Part shown: positions 16,491 through 24,151 of the stretch, piece by piece
Layout: every line of letters starts with the position of its first letter
Position numbering within the stretch: the first letter of the stretch is position 1
From: CAZQSL01 sp964595945
Lineage (GTDB): Bacteria > UBP15 > UBA6099 > JAJRTR01
Assembly: GCA_964595945.1 (NCBI GenBank)
Contig: CAZQSL010000037.1
Span: 1 to 29,666, forward strand
Direction of reading: 5' to 3'
DNA: 29,666 bases
Notes under the pieces: generated by a model
The model's input: only the letters and a program-made list of their open reading frames with translations
The model's database searches: none
Told to the model about the DNA's origin: nothing
Translations under genes and position numbers: made by a program

Positions 16491-17603
16491 ATGAACAAAC
16501 TAAACGACGTTATGAAAAATGCCGTTTTAGCCATTGTCGTAACGGCCATCATGGCCGTGTTTCCGGCGTCCTCGATCGCGGCAGACACAGACGACTTTAC
16601 CCTTATAAGAGTCTCGATCCTGAAAGGCCGTACGCCCGAAAAAGTCGCTTTCTCATGTACTTCTGGCCGACTGACACTATTCGGCAAACCTCTTGATAGC
16701 AATGAAGCCATCGCGGCAAAATCCTCATCTCAATTAGCCATAAAATCAGGAGACTTCTCCACAACCAATACCCACGGCGAATTTGCCTGCACCCGGGGGC
16801 CAGTCACTATCGCCTTTCCCCACAAGGGATTACGCCGCCGTTACGATGGCCGCATCATTATCAAACCCGCCAAACGGAATGTCGCATTGTTCAACGTGGT
16901 CGGACTCGAAGACTACACGGCAGCTGTCACCGCCAAGGAACTCAACGTCAAATACATAGAAGCAATGAAAGCTCAGGCCGTGGCGGTACGCACCTACGGC
17001 ATACGCAACCGGTATAAAGTTGACGGGGCCATCTGTGACACTGGAGCATGCCAGGTATATAAAGGGGCAGACGCAAAAAACGCAATGTCCATCAAGGCTG
17101 CAAAACTCACTCACGGCGAAGTCCTTTTCTACAAGGACGACGTGGCTTCAATCTACTACCATCCGGCATGCAATCCAGATGCCCCCGCATCAGTGCTTGG
17201 GGACAATAATACGGGGCAATCAGCCCCCGCATCACTTTCTGCAAGCGCATCATGGGGATGCAGCGTCACCCCCGCCGGCATCCCTGGCCCTGTCGCGGGA
17301 TTCAGTAGAATCACTTTTGCCAGCCGGCACAATTCATATTCCATGTATCACAAGAGCAGCGGGATCGTATCACTCATGCTTAAAGCTGCCACTGCGATGA
17401 TACCAAAAACCGCACGCGCATTTTTCGGAGACATCACTGTAGCCAACAATTCAGGGACACTCGCGTTTTACGGCAAACGCCGCTCAAGCATGTGCCAGCG
17501 AGGGGCAGTAAGCATGGCTATCAGCGGAAATCACTACACAACTATCCTCAAACATTACTACCCGGAAACAACTCTCAGGAAAATCTACGGACAAAACCCC
17601 TGA
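16491..17603 (+). CDS. Exported SpoIID/LytB-domain protein (probable peptidoglycan lytic enzyme)
   Basis: This 370-residue protein has a signal peptide (about residues 1-31, ending SSIAAD) and a SpoIID/LytB domain. In Bacillus, SpoIID is a lytic transglycosylase that cleaves peptidoglycan after amidase action; LytB-type relatives occur in many non-sporulating lineages. The core VVGLEDYTAAVTAKEL...EAMKAQAVAVRTY (136-169) holds the expected catalytic Glu (Glu150). CDTGACQVYKG (182-192) and YYHPAC (222-227) match the family's metal and structural segments. The C-terminal MCQRGAVSMA (334-343) plus ILKHYYP replaces the more usual GHGVGMSQ form. I prefer ATG 16491 because it gives a clean signal peptide, although there is no Shine-Dalgarno site; ATG 16512 is possible. 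Following alr, it fits a peptidoglycan theme. Confidence 0.8.
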   Translation: MNKLNDVMKNAVLAIVVTAIMAVFPASSIAADTDDFTLIRVSILKGRTPEKVAFSCTSGRLTLFGKPLDSNEAIAAKSSSQLAIKSGDFSTTNTHGEFACTRGPVTIAFPHKGLRRRYDGRIIIKPAKRNVALFNVVGLEDYTAAVTAKELNVKYIEAMKAQAVAVRTYGIRNRYKVDGAICDTGACQVYKGADAKNAMSIKAAKLTHGEVLFYKDDVASIYYHPACNPDAPASVLGDNNTGQSAPASLSASASWGCSVTPAGIPGPVAGFSRITFASRHNSYSMYHKSSGIVSLMLKAATAMIPKTARAFFGDITVANNSGTLAFYGKRRSSMCQRGAVSMAISGNHYTTILKHYYPETTLRKIYGQNP

Positions 17604-17661
17604 TATCCAACCTTAAACAAATCATCCAAACCGCCGACTGCCATCAGCCATATTATCACCA

Positions 17662-17697
17662 TGAAGTATCCATTCACCGGATGAACTTCATTTTATT
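17662..17697 (+). terminator. Probable terminator of the spoIID-like gene
   Basis: TGAAGT-ATCC (17662-17671) pairs with GGAT-(GA bulge)-ACTTCA (17679-17690) around a 7-base loop and is followed by TTTTATT. It lies 58 bases past the stop, between converging genes. GATGAACTTCA is repeated again just downstream at 17698-17708. Confidence 0.5.
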
Positions 17698-17724
17698 GAT
17701 GAACTTCAGGTATGTAATTTGGTG

Positions 17725-18651
17725 TTACATGCCCATCTGCTGCATTTTTTCGAGGGTTTCGATGTATGCGTCGAGGTTTTCTCTTGAGACCTGATGCATG
17801 CCGGTGTCGACGATGCGGCTTGGAGGGATACTGCGCAGAGTGGTGTCGAGTCCGTCGCGCGTGATCTGATAGAGATAGTCTGCGAGGCGGTATCCGATGG
17901 AAAATGGACGCTGACCGATGGCCATGTCGATGAGTCCGTTGCGGATATGATCGCGTATTTTCGAGTCGACGTTGATGCAGACGAGGGAGACGCTTTTTGC
18001 GCGCCCCGCTGTTTTGAGGATGTCGATATTCATCTTGGCGCTGCCGCCGTTGGGGCAGAAAATGCCGGAGACTTCGAGGTCTTTAGCTGTGGTTTCGGCA
18101 ACTTTGCGCATTGCCTGCGGCGAGTCGACCCCACCGGTTTCTACAATTTTTATCTGCTTGAATTTTGCAATTGCTTCCTTGAATCCGCGTACCCGGTCGA
18201 CGAGGCTCTGGATGGTGTAGGATGGTGAATCGATGACTATTTTGCCTTTGAACTTAACGAGTTTGGCGAGTTTGAAAGCGCAGATGCGTCCGGATGCGAT
18301 GTTGTTGGCGCCGACGAAAAATGACCGGCGGCTGAAGGGGACATCGGTGTCGAATGTAATGCAGGCTTTGCCGGATTTGTACAGCGCCTCGATGCCTCGG
18401 GCCCCGGAAACCGGGTCAAACATCGCTACGCCGGCTGCTTTCACGTCAGGATCGCGTGATATTTTTTCCGTTGTGATGAGTTGCCATTCGGCAATTGCCT
18501 TTTCGCTGCTGTTGGCCATGGGGGAGTAGTAGTCGTATTTTACACTGAACTGTTTTGCTGCTGCTGCGATGCCGTCTTCGATGTATTTCCAGTATTGGGA
18601 ATGGCCGCCGCTTGAGAGGCTTACGATTGCAATTTTCGGGGTATTGTCCAT
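17725..18651 (-). CDS. Periplasmic-binding-protein-fold sugar-binding protein lacking a signal peptide
   Basis: This 308-residue protein has the two-lobed sugar-binding fold of the ribose/galactose-binding family (Peripla_BP_4): KIAIVSLSSGGHSQYWKYIEDGI at the start, then FDPVSGARGIEALYKSGKACITFDTDVPF, the hinge region with VRGFKEAIAKF, and GIFCPNGGSAKMNIDILKTAG. Family members normally have a signal peptide or lipobox, or an N-terminal HTH in LacI-type regulators. Here neither is visible: the beta-strand begins at residue 6. ATG 18651 is preceded by GGGA only; the upstream frame to 18708 adds 19 residues that are not a signal peptide. No permease or ATPase gene is adjacent. It may be a cytoplasmic sensor or enzyme accessory, or an exported protein with a missed N-terminus. 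Confidence 0.7.
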   Translation of the reverse strand: MDNTPKIAIVSLSSGGHSQYWKYIEDGIAAAAKQFSVKYDYYSPMANSSEKAIAEWQLITTEKISRDPDVKAAGVAMFDPVSGARGIEALYKSGKACITFDTDVPFSRRSFFVGANNIASGRICAFKLAKLVKFKGKIVIDSPSYTIQSLVDRVRGFKEAIAKFKQIKIVETGGVDSPQAMRKVAETTAKDLEVSGIFCPNGGSAKMNIDILKTAGRAKSVSLVCINVDSKIRDHIRNGLIDMAIGQRPFSIGYRLADYLYQITRDGLDTTLRSIPPSRIVDTGMHQVSRENLDAYIETLEKMQQMGM

Positions 18652-18756
18652 TTGAGTCCCAATAGTGATCTGTTGCGAAAAATGACTCCCGTAAGTGGGG
18701 CGTATCATTATGTGACGAGCCGGATGGCCGGTTGCTGCTGCACATCAATATTACTC

Positions 18757-18783
18757 ATTTTAGCATTATAAATCAAATGTCAA
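18757..18783 (-). promoter_or_regulatory. Tentative promoter for the binding-protein gene
   Basis: Read leftward: a consensus TTGACA (18778-18783) followed after 15 bases by TAAAAT (18757-18762). The spacing is short and TATAAT also occurs within the spacer, so exact use is uncertain. It lies between the kdsD stop and the binding-protein start. Confidence 0.35.
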
Positions 18784-18803
18784 TAAGCCTGCGGCGGGAT
18801 ATG

Positions 18804-19406
18804 TCAGGTGTTGAGGATGCAGTCTGTCTTGTCGCCGAGCGCGCCGCCAGGGTGGAATCTTGCGAAATCGGAAACGGAAAACCCGCGTGCGATGGAAGCC
18901 GCAACAGCGATAGCGTCGCCAAGCGCGAGAGTGAGTGTGGAGCTTGTGGTGGGCGCGAGGTTGAGGTGGTCGGCTTCACTATCGACATGGACGTCGAGAA
19001 TTGCAGCGGCGAGAGCAGCGAGCGGAGAGGTGTTATTGCCGGTCATGGCGATTACGGGTATGCCGATTTCGCGGGCGATTTCGGCAGTACGGAGGACTTC
19101 GGGAGTTGCGCCACTGTTTGAGATGGCGATGAGGACATCGCCGAAGGAAAGAGCGCCGGAGTCGCCGTGGAGGGCTTCGCTGGAGTTGATGAAAAGAGAC
19201 GGAGTGCCGAGTGAGGAGAGGGTGGCAGAAATTTTATGGCCGATGTGTCCGGATTTTCCGAGGCCTGTGACGACGGTTTTGCCAGTGCATGACGTGATCA
19301 TGGAAACGGCGGTGATGAATTGTGGGCCGAGCCGGTCTGCGGCTGTGCGGATGGCATCGGCTTCGGCGAGCATGAGTTTTTGTGCGATGGTTATAGGGTC
19401 GTTCAT
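18804..19406 (-). CDS. kdsD: Arabinose-5-phosphate isomerase, SIS domain only (KdsD/GutQ-like)
   Basis: This 200-residue sugar isomerase interconverts ribulose-5-phosphate and arabinose-5-phosphate, the first step to Kdo for lipopolysaccharide. Signatures are GLGKSGHIG (48-56), EALHGDSGALSFGD (77-90), ISNSGATPE (95-103), LAPTTSS (150-156) and FHPGGALG (184-191). The four residues important in E. coli KdsD (Lys59, Glu111, Glu152, His193) correspond to Lys51, Glu103, Glu144 and His185 at a constant offset of 8. The protein stops nine residues after GGALG, so the two CBS domains of the usual ~330-residue enzyme are absent; no CBS remnant follows the stop. SIS-only isomerases of this type are known in some E. 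coli strains, so it is probably functional. No clear Shine-Dalgarno site precedes the ATG. Confidence 0.85.
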   Translation of the reverse strand: MNDPITIAQKLMLAEADAIRTAADRLGPQFITAVSMITSCTGKTVVTGLGKSGHIGHKISATLSSLGTPSLFINSSEALHGDSGALSFGDVLIAISNSGATPEVLRTAEIAREIGIPVIAMTGNNTSPLAALAAAILDVHVDSEADHLNLAPTTSSTLTLALGDAIAVAASIARGFSVSDFARFHPGGALGDKTDCILNT

Positions 19407-19533
19407 AAAATTTTATGGCGCCGGGTGCGGGAACTGCGCCGCGCGTGAATTTTCGGGTGGCAGATGCCATCCGGGGCCGGGACCATTCCTGAATAGTATA
19501 GTGTGAATCTGCTGGCAGGTACAGGATGGGGTG

Positions 19534-22500
19534 TTATTTATCCTTGCCGGTCGATCTGTTTCGGATTTCGGCGGCGAGTTCGCGCGTAAGTTTTTTGTCG
19601 CCCTGGAATTTGACGGCGGCGAGCCCGAAGCCGAGGATGCGGCCGGCTTCCCATATTTTGATGACGAGTTGGCGTGAGATGTTGCCGAAGCTGTAGTTGT
19701 CGATCATGTTCATCATGGAGAGGATGAAGGTTTCGGCCATGCAGCCGAGGGTTGCGCCGATGGCGAGGCCGGGGATGCCGAGGTCGATGTATTCTGGGAG
19801 GTGGCCGATGCCGCCCTGGATGGCGATGACGTCGGGGCGCTCCTTATAAATCTTCGATGAGACACTCGGTGGCAGCGACGCGTCGTTGACGATAGCGCCA
19901 GGTTTGAACCATGATGCTTCCATGATTTCCGTGTCGGAAGAGACGGCAGAGATGACGATGTCGGCGCGTGGAATGGCCTTTTTTATGTCGGTGGTGAGTT
20001 CGAGATAAGGGTCTTTGTTGTGTTTGATGGCGATGGCCTGGAGGATTTTGAGGCCGATGTCAGGGTCGGTGCGTTCGTAGAAAACGGATTTGACGAGGTT
20101 TGCGATCTTGAGGTCGCGACCGGAGAACGCGGTGGCGATGAATTCGTCGATGAGGACGTGATTGAAGCGGTAGGGTTTTTGAGTAAGGGGCAGGAAAGGC
20201 ATCAGGATGTCGGTGGCGAGGGCGGCGGGGAGACCGCGGAGCTTTTCGGGCGTAGTGGTACGGATGATGTCGATCATGTCTGAATAGATGGAGGCCGCGA
20301 CCTCGGTGAGTCGCTCGATGGATTGTGCGCGGCGGCTGCCGATAAGGATAAGTTTCGGGATGTCTTCGGCGAGCAGAGAAGCGGCGACGCTGCCGATGTT
20401 GCCGCCTGCGCCAACGACTGCGCCGGTGCATTTCCCGAGGTTGACACCGGCGTAGGACGCTGTCTTGATCACGCTCTGCCACACGAGAGCGGCTGTGTAG
20501 GAATTGCCGGATGTGATGTGGATAAACGTGTCGTCAAGGGCGGTGCCGTTGTGAGTGACGATGGATGTGAATGCGCCGAGGCCGGCGATACGAGCGCCGA
20601 GGGAAGTGCCGAGATCGACTGCTTTCTGGATGCCGTCGATGATGAATCCCGGGTCGGTCTTGCGTGTTTCATTCATCTGTTTTGTGGTCATCATAAAGGC
20701 GATGAAATAGGCGCGGACACGGTCGCCGGTGCGTGGTGATTTGACGTCGACAGTGCGATATACGAAAGAATCCATGAGCGGGCCGAGAATATCCCAGAAG
20801 CGGTCGCGTTCGCTCTTGCCGGTAGCGGGGTCGATTTCGCGCGAAAACTCGCTGAGCGACGGATCGAATGCTTCCATGATCTGGTGGACATCGAGCGGGT
20901 GGATGAGAAATGCCATACGTGGGCATTCCTCGAATTCTGCCGTGAGAGTGGATGGAGCGATTGGCGCGGCGCGGTCTGGGATGGGCGGATAGTGGCCTGG
21001 GGTTTCCTTGCCGATGACGAATTTCGAAAATTCGTAGGCGTTGGATTTCTGGATGATTTCGCACGCGCGGCGGATGGCTGAGACCACGCGGTCAATGTCC
21101 TTATGATCTATGTAGGCGGAGGGTTCGATGCGGATGATGTTGGATGGTTTTTTAGAGACCATCGAATTGAGGGGGGGCGCGGTGCGGATGCGGTGTTCGT
21201 GGAAGAGGTAGCCGGTGAGGGCCGAGCCGAAGAGGCCCTGCGCGCCGGTGCGTTTGAAAAACAGCGAACTGTTGTCTTCGAAAAGAGTGAATTCGACGCC
21301 GATCATTAGTCCGAGCCCGCGCACTTCCTTGATGACTGTGGGGAAATCCTTGTGGAGAGCGCGAAGCTTTTCCATGAAGTAGTCACCTTTGCGGGCGCAG
21401 GCGCGGACGAGTTCGTACTTGTTGCGGCGAAGGATTTCGAGCGCGGCGGCGGCGACTTCGCTGGAGGGGCCGTCTTCGGCGAATGTCGATGTATGGAGGA
21501 TGCCGAACATGGGGTCGTGGATGGAGTTTTTAATTAGAACCGCGCCGACCTTGTTGGTGCCGCCGCCGAGTGATTTCGAGAGCAGCACATAGTCGATGGC
21601 GTCCTTGTTGATGGGGTAGTGCTCGACGGCGAACATGCGGCCCGTGCGGCCGAGGCCCGACTGGATTTCATCGAGTATCCACTCGAATCCATGTCGGCGC
21701 TTGAGACGTTCGACGGATTTCATGAATGCGGTTGTGGCGACATTGATGCCGCCCTCCCCCTGGACTGGCTCCATGATGAATGCCGTGATATTGGGATGCC
21801 GCTCCTCGGCGATGCGAACGGAGTTTCCTTCGCAGACGAGAGTTTTGATGGTGAAATATGTCGACTCAATTGTGTCGGCAAGTTCGGCTGCGTTGTTGAA
21901 TTCGACGAATCGCGCGTCTATGCCCGACAGGTGTGCAAATGCCTGGCGGTAGAGGGGGTTTCCGGTAACGCGGACTGCGGCGGTCGTCTTGCCGTGGAAG
22001 GATTTTTCGGTGGAGATCACGATGGCGGGCATGGCTTCGAGCATGAGGCACTGCATGAGAATTTCGTTGAGGAGCGCCTCGGCACCCTTTTCACGATAGG
22101 GTTTCGGGATGGTCGCGCCGGGGTGCATAGCGAGGTGGCGGCGTGTTTCGAGCACATTTCGGTGCAATCGTTTGCCGATGGCTTCGAGACGTTTCATGCG
22201 GTTCATCTCAGCGTGTTTTAGGGCGCACTCGGCAGCTTCGGTACCGGAATTGGTCATGATGGTAATGCGCTTTTCGCGACCGGGATAAAGGTCTGAAAGC
22301 AGGCGGCCGACGCGGCCCGCCGAAGATCGCGCGGAGCCTTGCGCGTGCATTGGAGTGCCACGATCGAGATTCTTGCGGATTGTAGCTACAATTTTGGGAT
22401 TGTTGTGGCCGAGGATAGTCGAGCCCATGCCGCCGGCGAGATCGAGCACGCCGATTTCCGCACCCGTGACGTCCTTGTAGTAAAGGTAGTCGCCCTCGCC

Positions 22501-22599
22501 GCGGCTAAAGTCGACATCGAGACGCAGAGCGGACAGCAGTTTCATGAGTTCCGGGCGGTTGTATTCTGCAAAATCGGGTTTTGAAGCTTTAGTGGCCAT
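19534..22599 (-). CDS. Fusion of class III aminotransferase and acyl-ACP reductase (AAR)-like domain
   Basis: This 1021-residue protein joins two enzymes. Residues about 1-525 are a class III PLP aminotransferase: TNSGTEAAECALKHA (116-130), SFHGKT (200-205), EPVQGEGG (277-284), LDEIQSGLGRTG (309-320) and the PLP lysine Lys342 in LLSKSLGGG. Residues about 558-1005 resemble cyanobacterial AAR, which reduces acyl-ACP to fatty aldehyde with NADPH: AGLGAFTSI (672-680), TSGNSYTA (696-703), the Rossmann motif VVGAGGNIGS (728-737) and Cys953 in GCMAET, which lines up with the thioester Cys294 of Synechococcus AAR. Helical insertions of roughly 50 (about 131-190) and 80 residues (about 780-865) are visible. 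ATG 22599 follows AAGGA. Reduction of an acyl thioester to an aldehyde and transamination to an amine is the natural inference; the acyl substrate and amino donor are unknown. Confidence 0.8.
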   Translation of the reverse strand: MATKASKPDFAEYNRPELMKLLSALRLDVDFSRGEGDYLYYKDVTGAEIGVLDLAGGMGSTILGHNNPKIVATIRKNLDRGTPMHAQGSARSSAGRVGRLLSDLYPGREKRITIMTNSGTEAAECALKHAEMNRMKRLEAIGKRLHRNVLETRRHLAMHPGATIPKPYREKGAEALLNEILMQCLMLEAMPAIVISTEKSFHGKTTAAVRVTGNPLYRQAFAHLSGIDARFVEFNNAAELADTIESTYFTIKTLVCEGNSVRIAEERHPNITAFIMEPVQGEGGINVATTAFMKSVERLKRRHGFEWILDEIQSGLGRTGRMFAVEHYPINKDAIDYVLLSKSLGGGTNKVGAVLIKNSIHDPMFGILHTSTFAEDGPSSEVAAAALEILRRNKYELVRACARKGDYFMEKLRALHKDFPTVIKEVRGLGLMIGVEFTLFEDNSSLFFKRTGAQGLFGSALTGYLFHEHRIRTAPPLNSMVSKKPSNIIRIEPSAYIDHKDIDRVVSAIRRACEIIQKSNAYEFSKFVIGKETPGHYPPIPDRAAPIAPSTLTAEFEECPRMAFLIHPLDVHQIMEAFDPSLSEFSREIDPATGKSERDRFWDILGPLMDSFVYRTVDVKSPRTGDRVRAYFIAFMMTTKQMNETRKTDPGFIIDGIQKAVDLGTSLGARIAGLGAFTSIVTHNGTALDDTFIHITSGNSYTAALVWQSVIKTASYAGVNLGKCTGAVVGAGGNIGSVAASLLAEDIPKLILIGSRRAQSIERLTEVAASIYSDMIDIIRTTTPEKLRGLPAALATDILMPFLPLTQKPYRFNHVLIDEFIATAFSGRDLKIANLVKSVFYERTDPDIGLKILQAIAIKHNKDPYLELTTDIKKAIPRADIVISAVSSDTEIMEASWFKPGAIVNDASLPPSVSSKIYKERPDVIAIQGGIGHLPEYIDLGIPGLAIGATLGCMAETFILSMMNMIDNYSFGNISRQLVIKIWEAGRILGFGLAAVKFQGDKKLTRELAAEIRNRSTGKDK

Positions 22600-22842
22600 A
22601 GCGAAAATATTCCTTAGTGTTTTTCCTCTCCAGGCAGAGGATAGGGAGATCGGAGGAGCTATATAAGGGAAAAGAGGGGTCGGTGAAATTGCTGCATACG
22701 AGCTGGGACAGCAGTCGCGGATGAGACAAGACAAATGATTTCATAAACAGACGGCTTTCTCGATTTCCCGAGACCAGACCGGCTCCGGATCGGGGCCTGA
22801 GCACTGACATATCGCGCAATCCCTCGGGCCGCAAACAGTCAT

Positions 22843-22871
22843 AATATAGCAGCATATCAGGCTGGATTCAA
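22843..22871 (-). promoter_or_regulatory. Probable promoter of the aminotransferase-reductase fusion gene
   Basis: Read leftward: TTGAAT (22866-22871), a 17-base spacer and TATATT (22843-22848). The predicted start near 22836 leaves a leader of about 237 bases before ATG 22599. Confidence 0.45.
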
Positions 22872-23034
22872 ATATCGGGGCGAAGGCAGATGAACATGCG
22901 CCCGGCAGGTCTTGACAACCGTGACTGCACAAGCGATTGTCTGCCAGATGGAGCCACGGAACGTCAACGTCGATAATCTCCACATCAATGCCGGCAAGTC
23001 AAACGGAAGTGACAGCGGATAATAAAAAATCCTC

Positions 23035-23063
23035 TTGTTAGCACAGACTAAAACGGGTATAAT
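23035..23063 (+). promoter_or_regulatory. Sigma70-type promoter of the HU gene
   Basis: TTGTTA (23035-23040), a 17-base spacer and a perfect TATAAT (23058-23063). The predicted start near 23070 gives a 43-base leader with AGGGAG seven bases before the ATG. Confidence 0.75.
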
Positions 23064-23113
23064 CGGTACGTTTCAGCACTATGCTGGGGGACAACATTAA
23101 AGGGAGAAGAAAT

Positions 23114-23389
23114 ATGAACAAGATTCAGATGATCGATGCGGTAGCAGACACTTTGAACGTTTCCAGACGTGAAGCGTCTGAATCAATAGATTGCGTTTTT
23201 GGAATGATCAAGGAATGTCTCCAGAAGGGCGAAGAAGTCAACGTAGGCGGATTTGGAGCATTCAAGGTGAAGGAGCGAGCCGAAAGGATCGGAGTCAATC
23301 CCAAAACCAAGGAAAAAATCACTATCGAAGCAAGCAGATCGGTATCATTCCGCCCGAGCAAGACACTTAAAGACCTGCTCAACGTGTAA
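23114..23389 (+). CDS. hup: HU-family histone-like DNA-binding protein
   Basis: This 91-residue protein is a bacterial HU/IHF-type nucleoid protein, which binds and bends DNA as a dimer. It has the whole family pattern: MNKIQMIDAVADTLNVSR helical start, GFGAFKVKER (about 50-59), the DNA-binding arm with NPKTKEKI and the C-terminal SVSFRPSKTLKDLLN. Length is normal. The start at 23114 follows an excellent Shine-Dalgarno site (AGGGAG at 23101-23106). It is transcribed alone behind a strong promoter, and no obvious terminator is seen before the converging outer-membrane protein gene. HU versus IHF subunit cannot be decided from this sequence, but HU is the default. Confidence 0.95.
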   Translation: MNKIQMIDAVADTLNVSRREASESIDCVFGMIKECLQKGEEVNVGGFGAFKVKERAERIGVNPKTKEKITIEASRSVSFRPSKTLKDLLNV

Positions 23390-23486
23390 TCCGAAAAAAC
23401 TTTGCATATATCCGAAACGCTCGTCAACCTTGTCCATTTTGGTCAAGCAGCGGCTTACTATCTGGATATCACAAGATCGAGTCACG

Positions 23487-24065
23487 TCAGAACTTGTACC
23501 CGGCATAGAATCCGAGGATTTTTTCGTCTGCGACATAGCTGATTTCCGCGTTGAAGCCCGAAGCCTGCCTGTAACCGGCGATAAGATTGATATCAATGGA
23601 TGATTCGGCTTCGGAGCCAGAGCCTGTGGCGATGAGCGTGTAATCGGCTTGGGCTTTGCCGTATCCTAGTCCGCCGCCGTAGTAGAATATTCCTTCTGCA
23701 GGCGCTGTGCCATCGTAATCCTTGAGATAGTTGATGGATAGCTGAAAATAGGAGACATCTACAGAACCGGCTGTCACACCGCCTGTTTCGATGTCCGCGC
23801 TGAAACTTGGAGTGTACAGGAGTTTTGCGTTTCCGGTCGCACCATCAAGGGGAAGATCGTATTCGAGACCAAATGAGATATCACCGTCGAAGTCCATGTC
23901 GGCTCCCGGCACATCAATTCCGAAGTTGTCGTTAGGCATCGCATAGCCGGCTTTCAAGCCGAACTGCCCGCCGTCGATTTTGTCCCTGATTGCCGCGTTC
24001 GCTCCCGTTCCTGACGCGATGGCGAGGCCCGCGCCCAGCATGACAGCCATAATGCTTTTTTTCAT
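23487..24065 (-). CDS. Small outer-membrane beta-barrel protein
   Basis: This 192-residue protein has a signal peptide (MKKSIMAVMLGAGLAIASG, cleavage near ANA-A at about 24) and a body of alternating amphipathic strands: QFGLKAGYAM, DISFGLEYDL, NAKLLYTPSF, VSYFQLSINYL, FYYGGGLGYG, SSIDINLIAGYR and FNAEISYVA. The last strand ends GFYAGYKF. A terminal aromatic residue is the classical signal for beta-barrel assembly (BAM), so an eight-stranded outer-membrane barrel of the OmpA/OmpW-like size class is likely. Its ligand or role is unknown. AGGAGG seven bases before the ATG and a good promoter suggest strong expression. It is downstream of the glycosyltransferase gene on the same strand but has its own promoter. 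Confidence 0.85.
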   Translation of the reverse strand: MKKSIMAVMLGAGLAIASGTGANAAIRDKIDGGQFGLKAGYAMPNDNFGIDVPGADMDFDGDISFGLEYDLPLDGATGNAKLLYTPSFSADIETGGVTAGSVDVSYFQLSINYLKDYDGTAPAEGIFYYGGGLGYGKAQADYTLIATGSGSEAESSIDINLIAGYRQASGFNAEISYVADEKILGFYAGYKF

Positions 24066-24111
24066 TGCATATCCTCCTAATCATGCTTCCATATCGGTAA
24101 TGCATAACAAA

Positions 24112-24141
24112 ACTATATGTCGTGGCCGTGGGAACAGTCAA
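24112..24141 (-). promoter_or_regulatory. Sigma70-type promoter of the outer-membrane protein gene
   Basis: Read leftward: TTGACT (24136-24141), an 18-base spacer and TATAGT (24112-24117). The predicted start near 24105 gives a leader of about 40 bases with AGGAGG before ATG 24065. Confidence 0.65.
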
Positions 24142-24151
24142 CCGGAAATGT

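Larger units (their letters stand above)
22600..23113. other. Divergent intergenic region between the fusion gene and the HU gene
   Basis: These 514 bases contain the leftward promoter and long leader of the fusion gene, and the rightward HU promoter at 23035-23063. Open frames in the leader (for example 22589-22855 on the minus strand) have no ribosome binding site or recognisable product. I see no RNA gene or repeat. Confidence 0.5.

Noticed and set aside
20060..21095. Several minus- and plus-strand open frames overlapping the fusion gene
   Set aside because: They are out-of-frame shadows with Arg/Pro-rich composition. The fusion frame carries all motifs.
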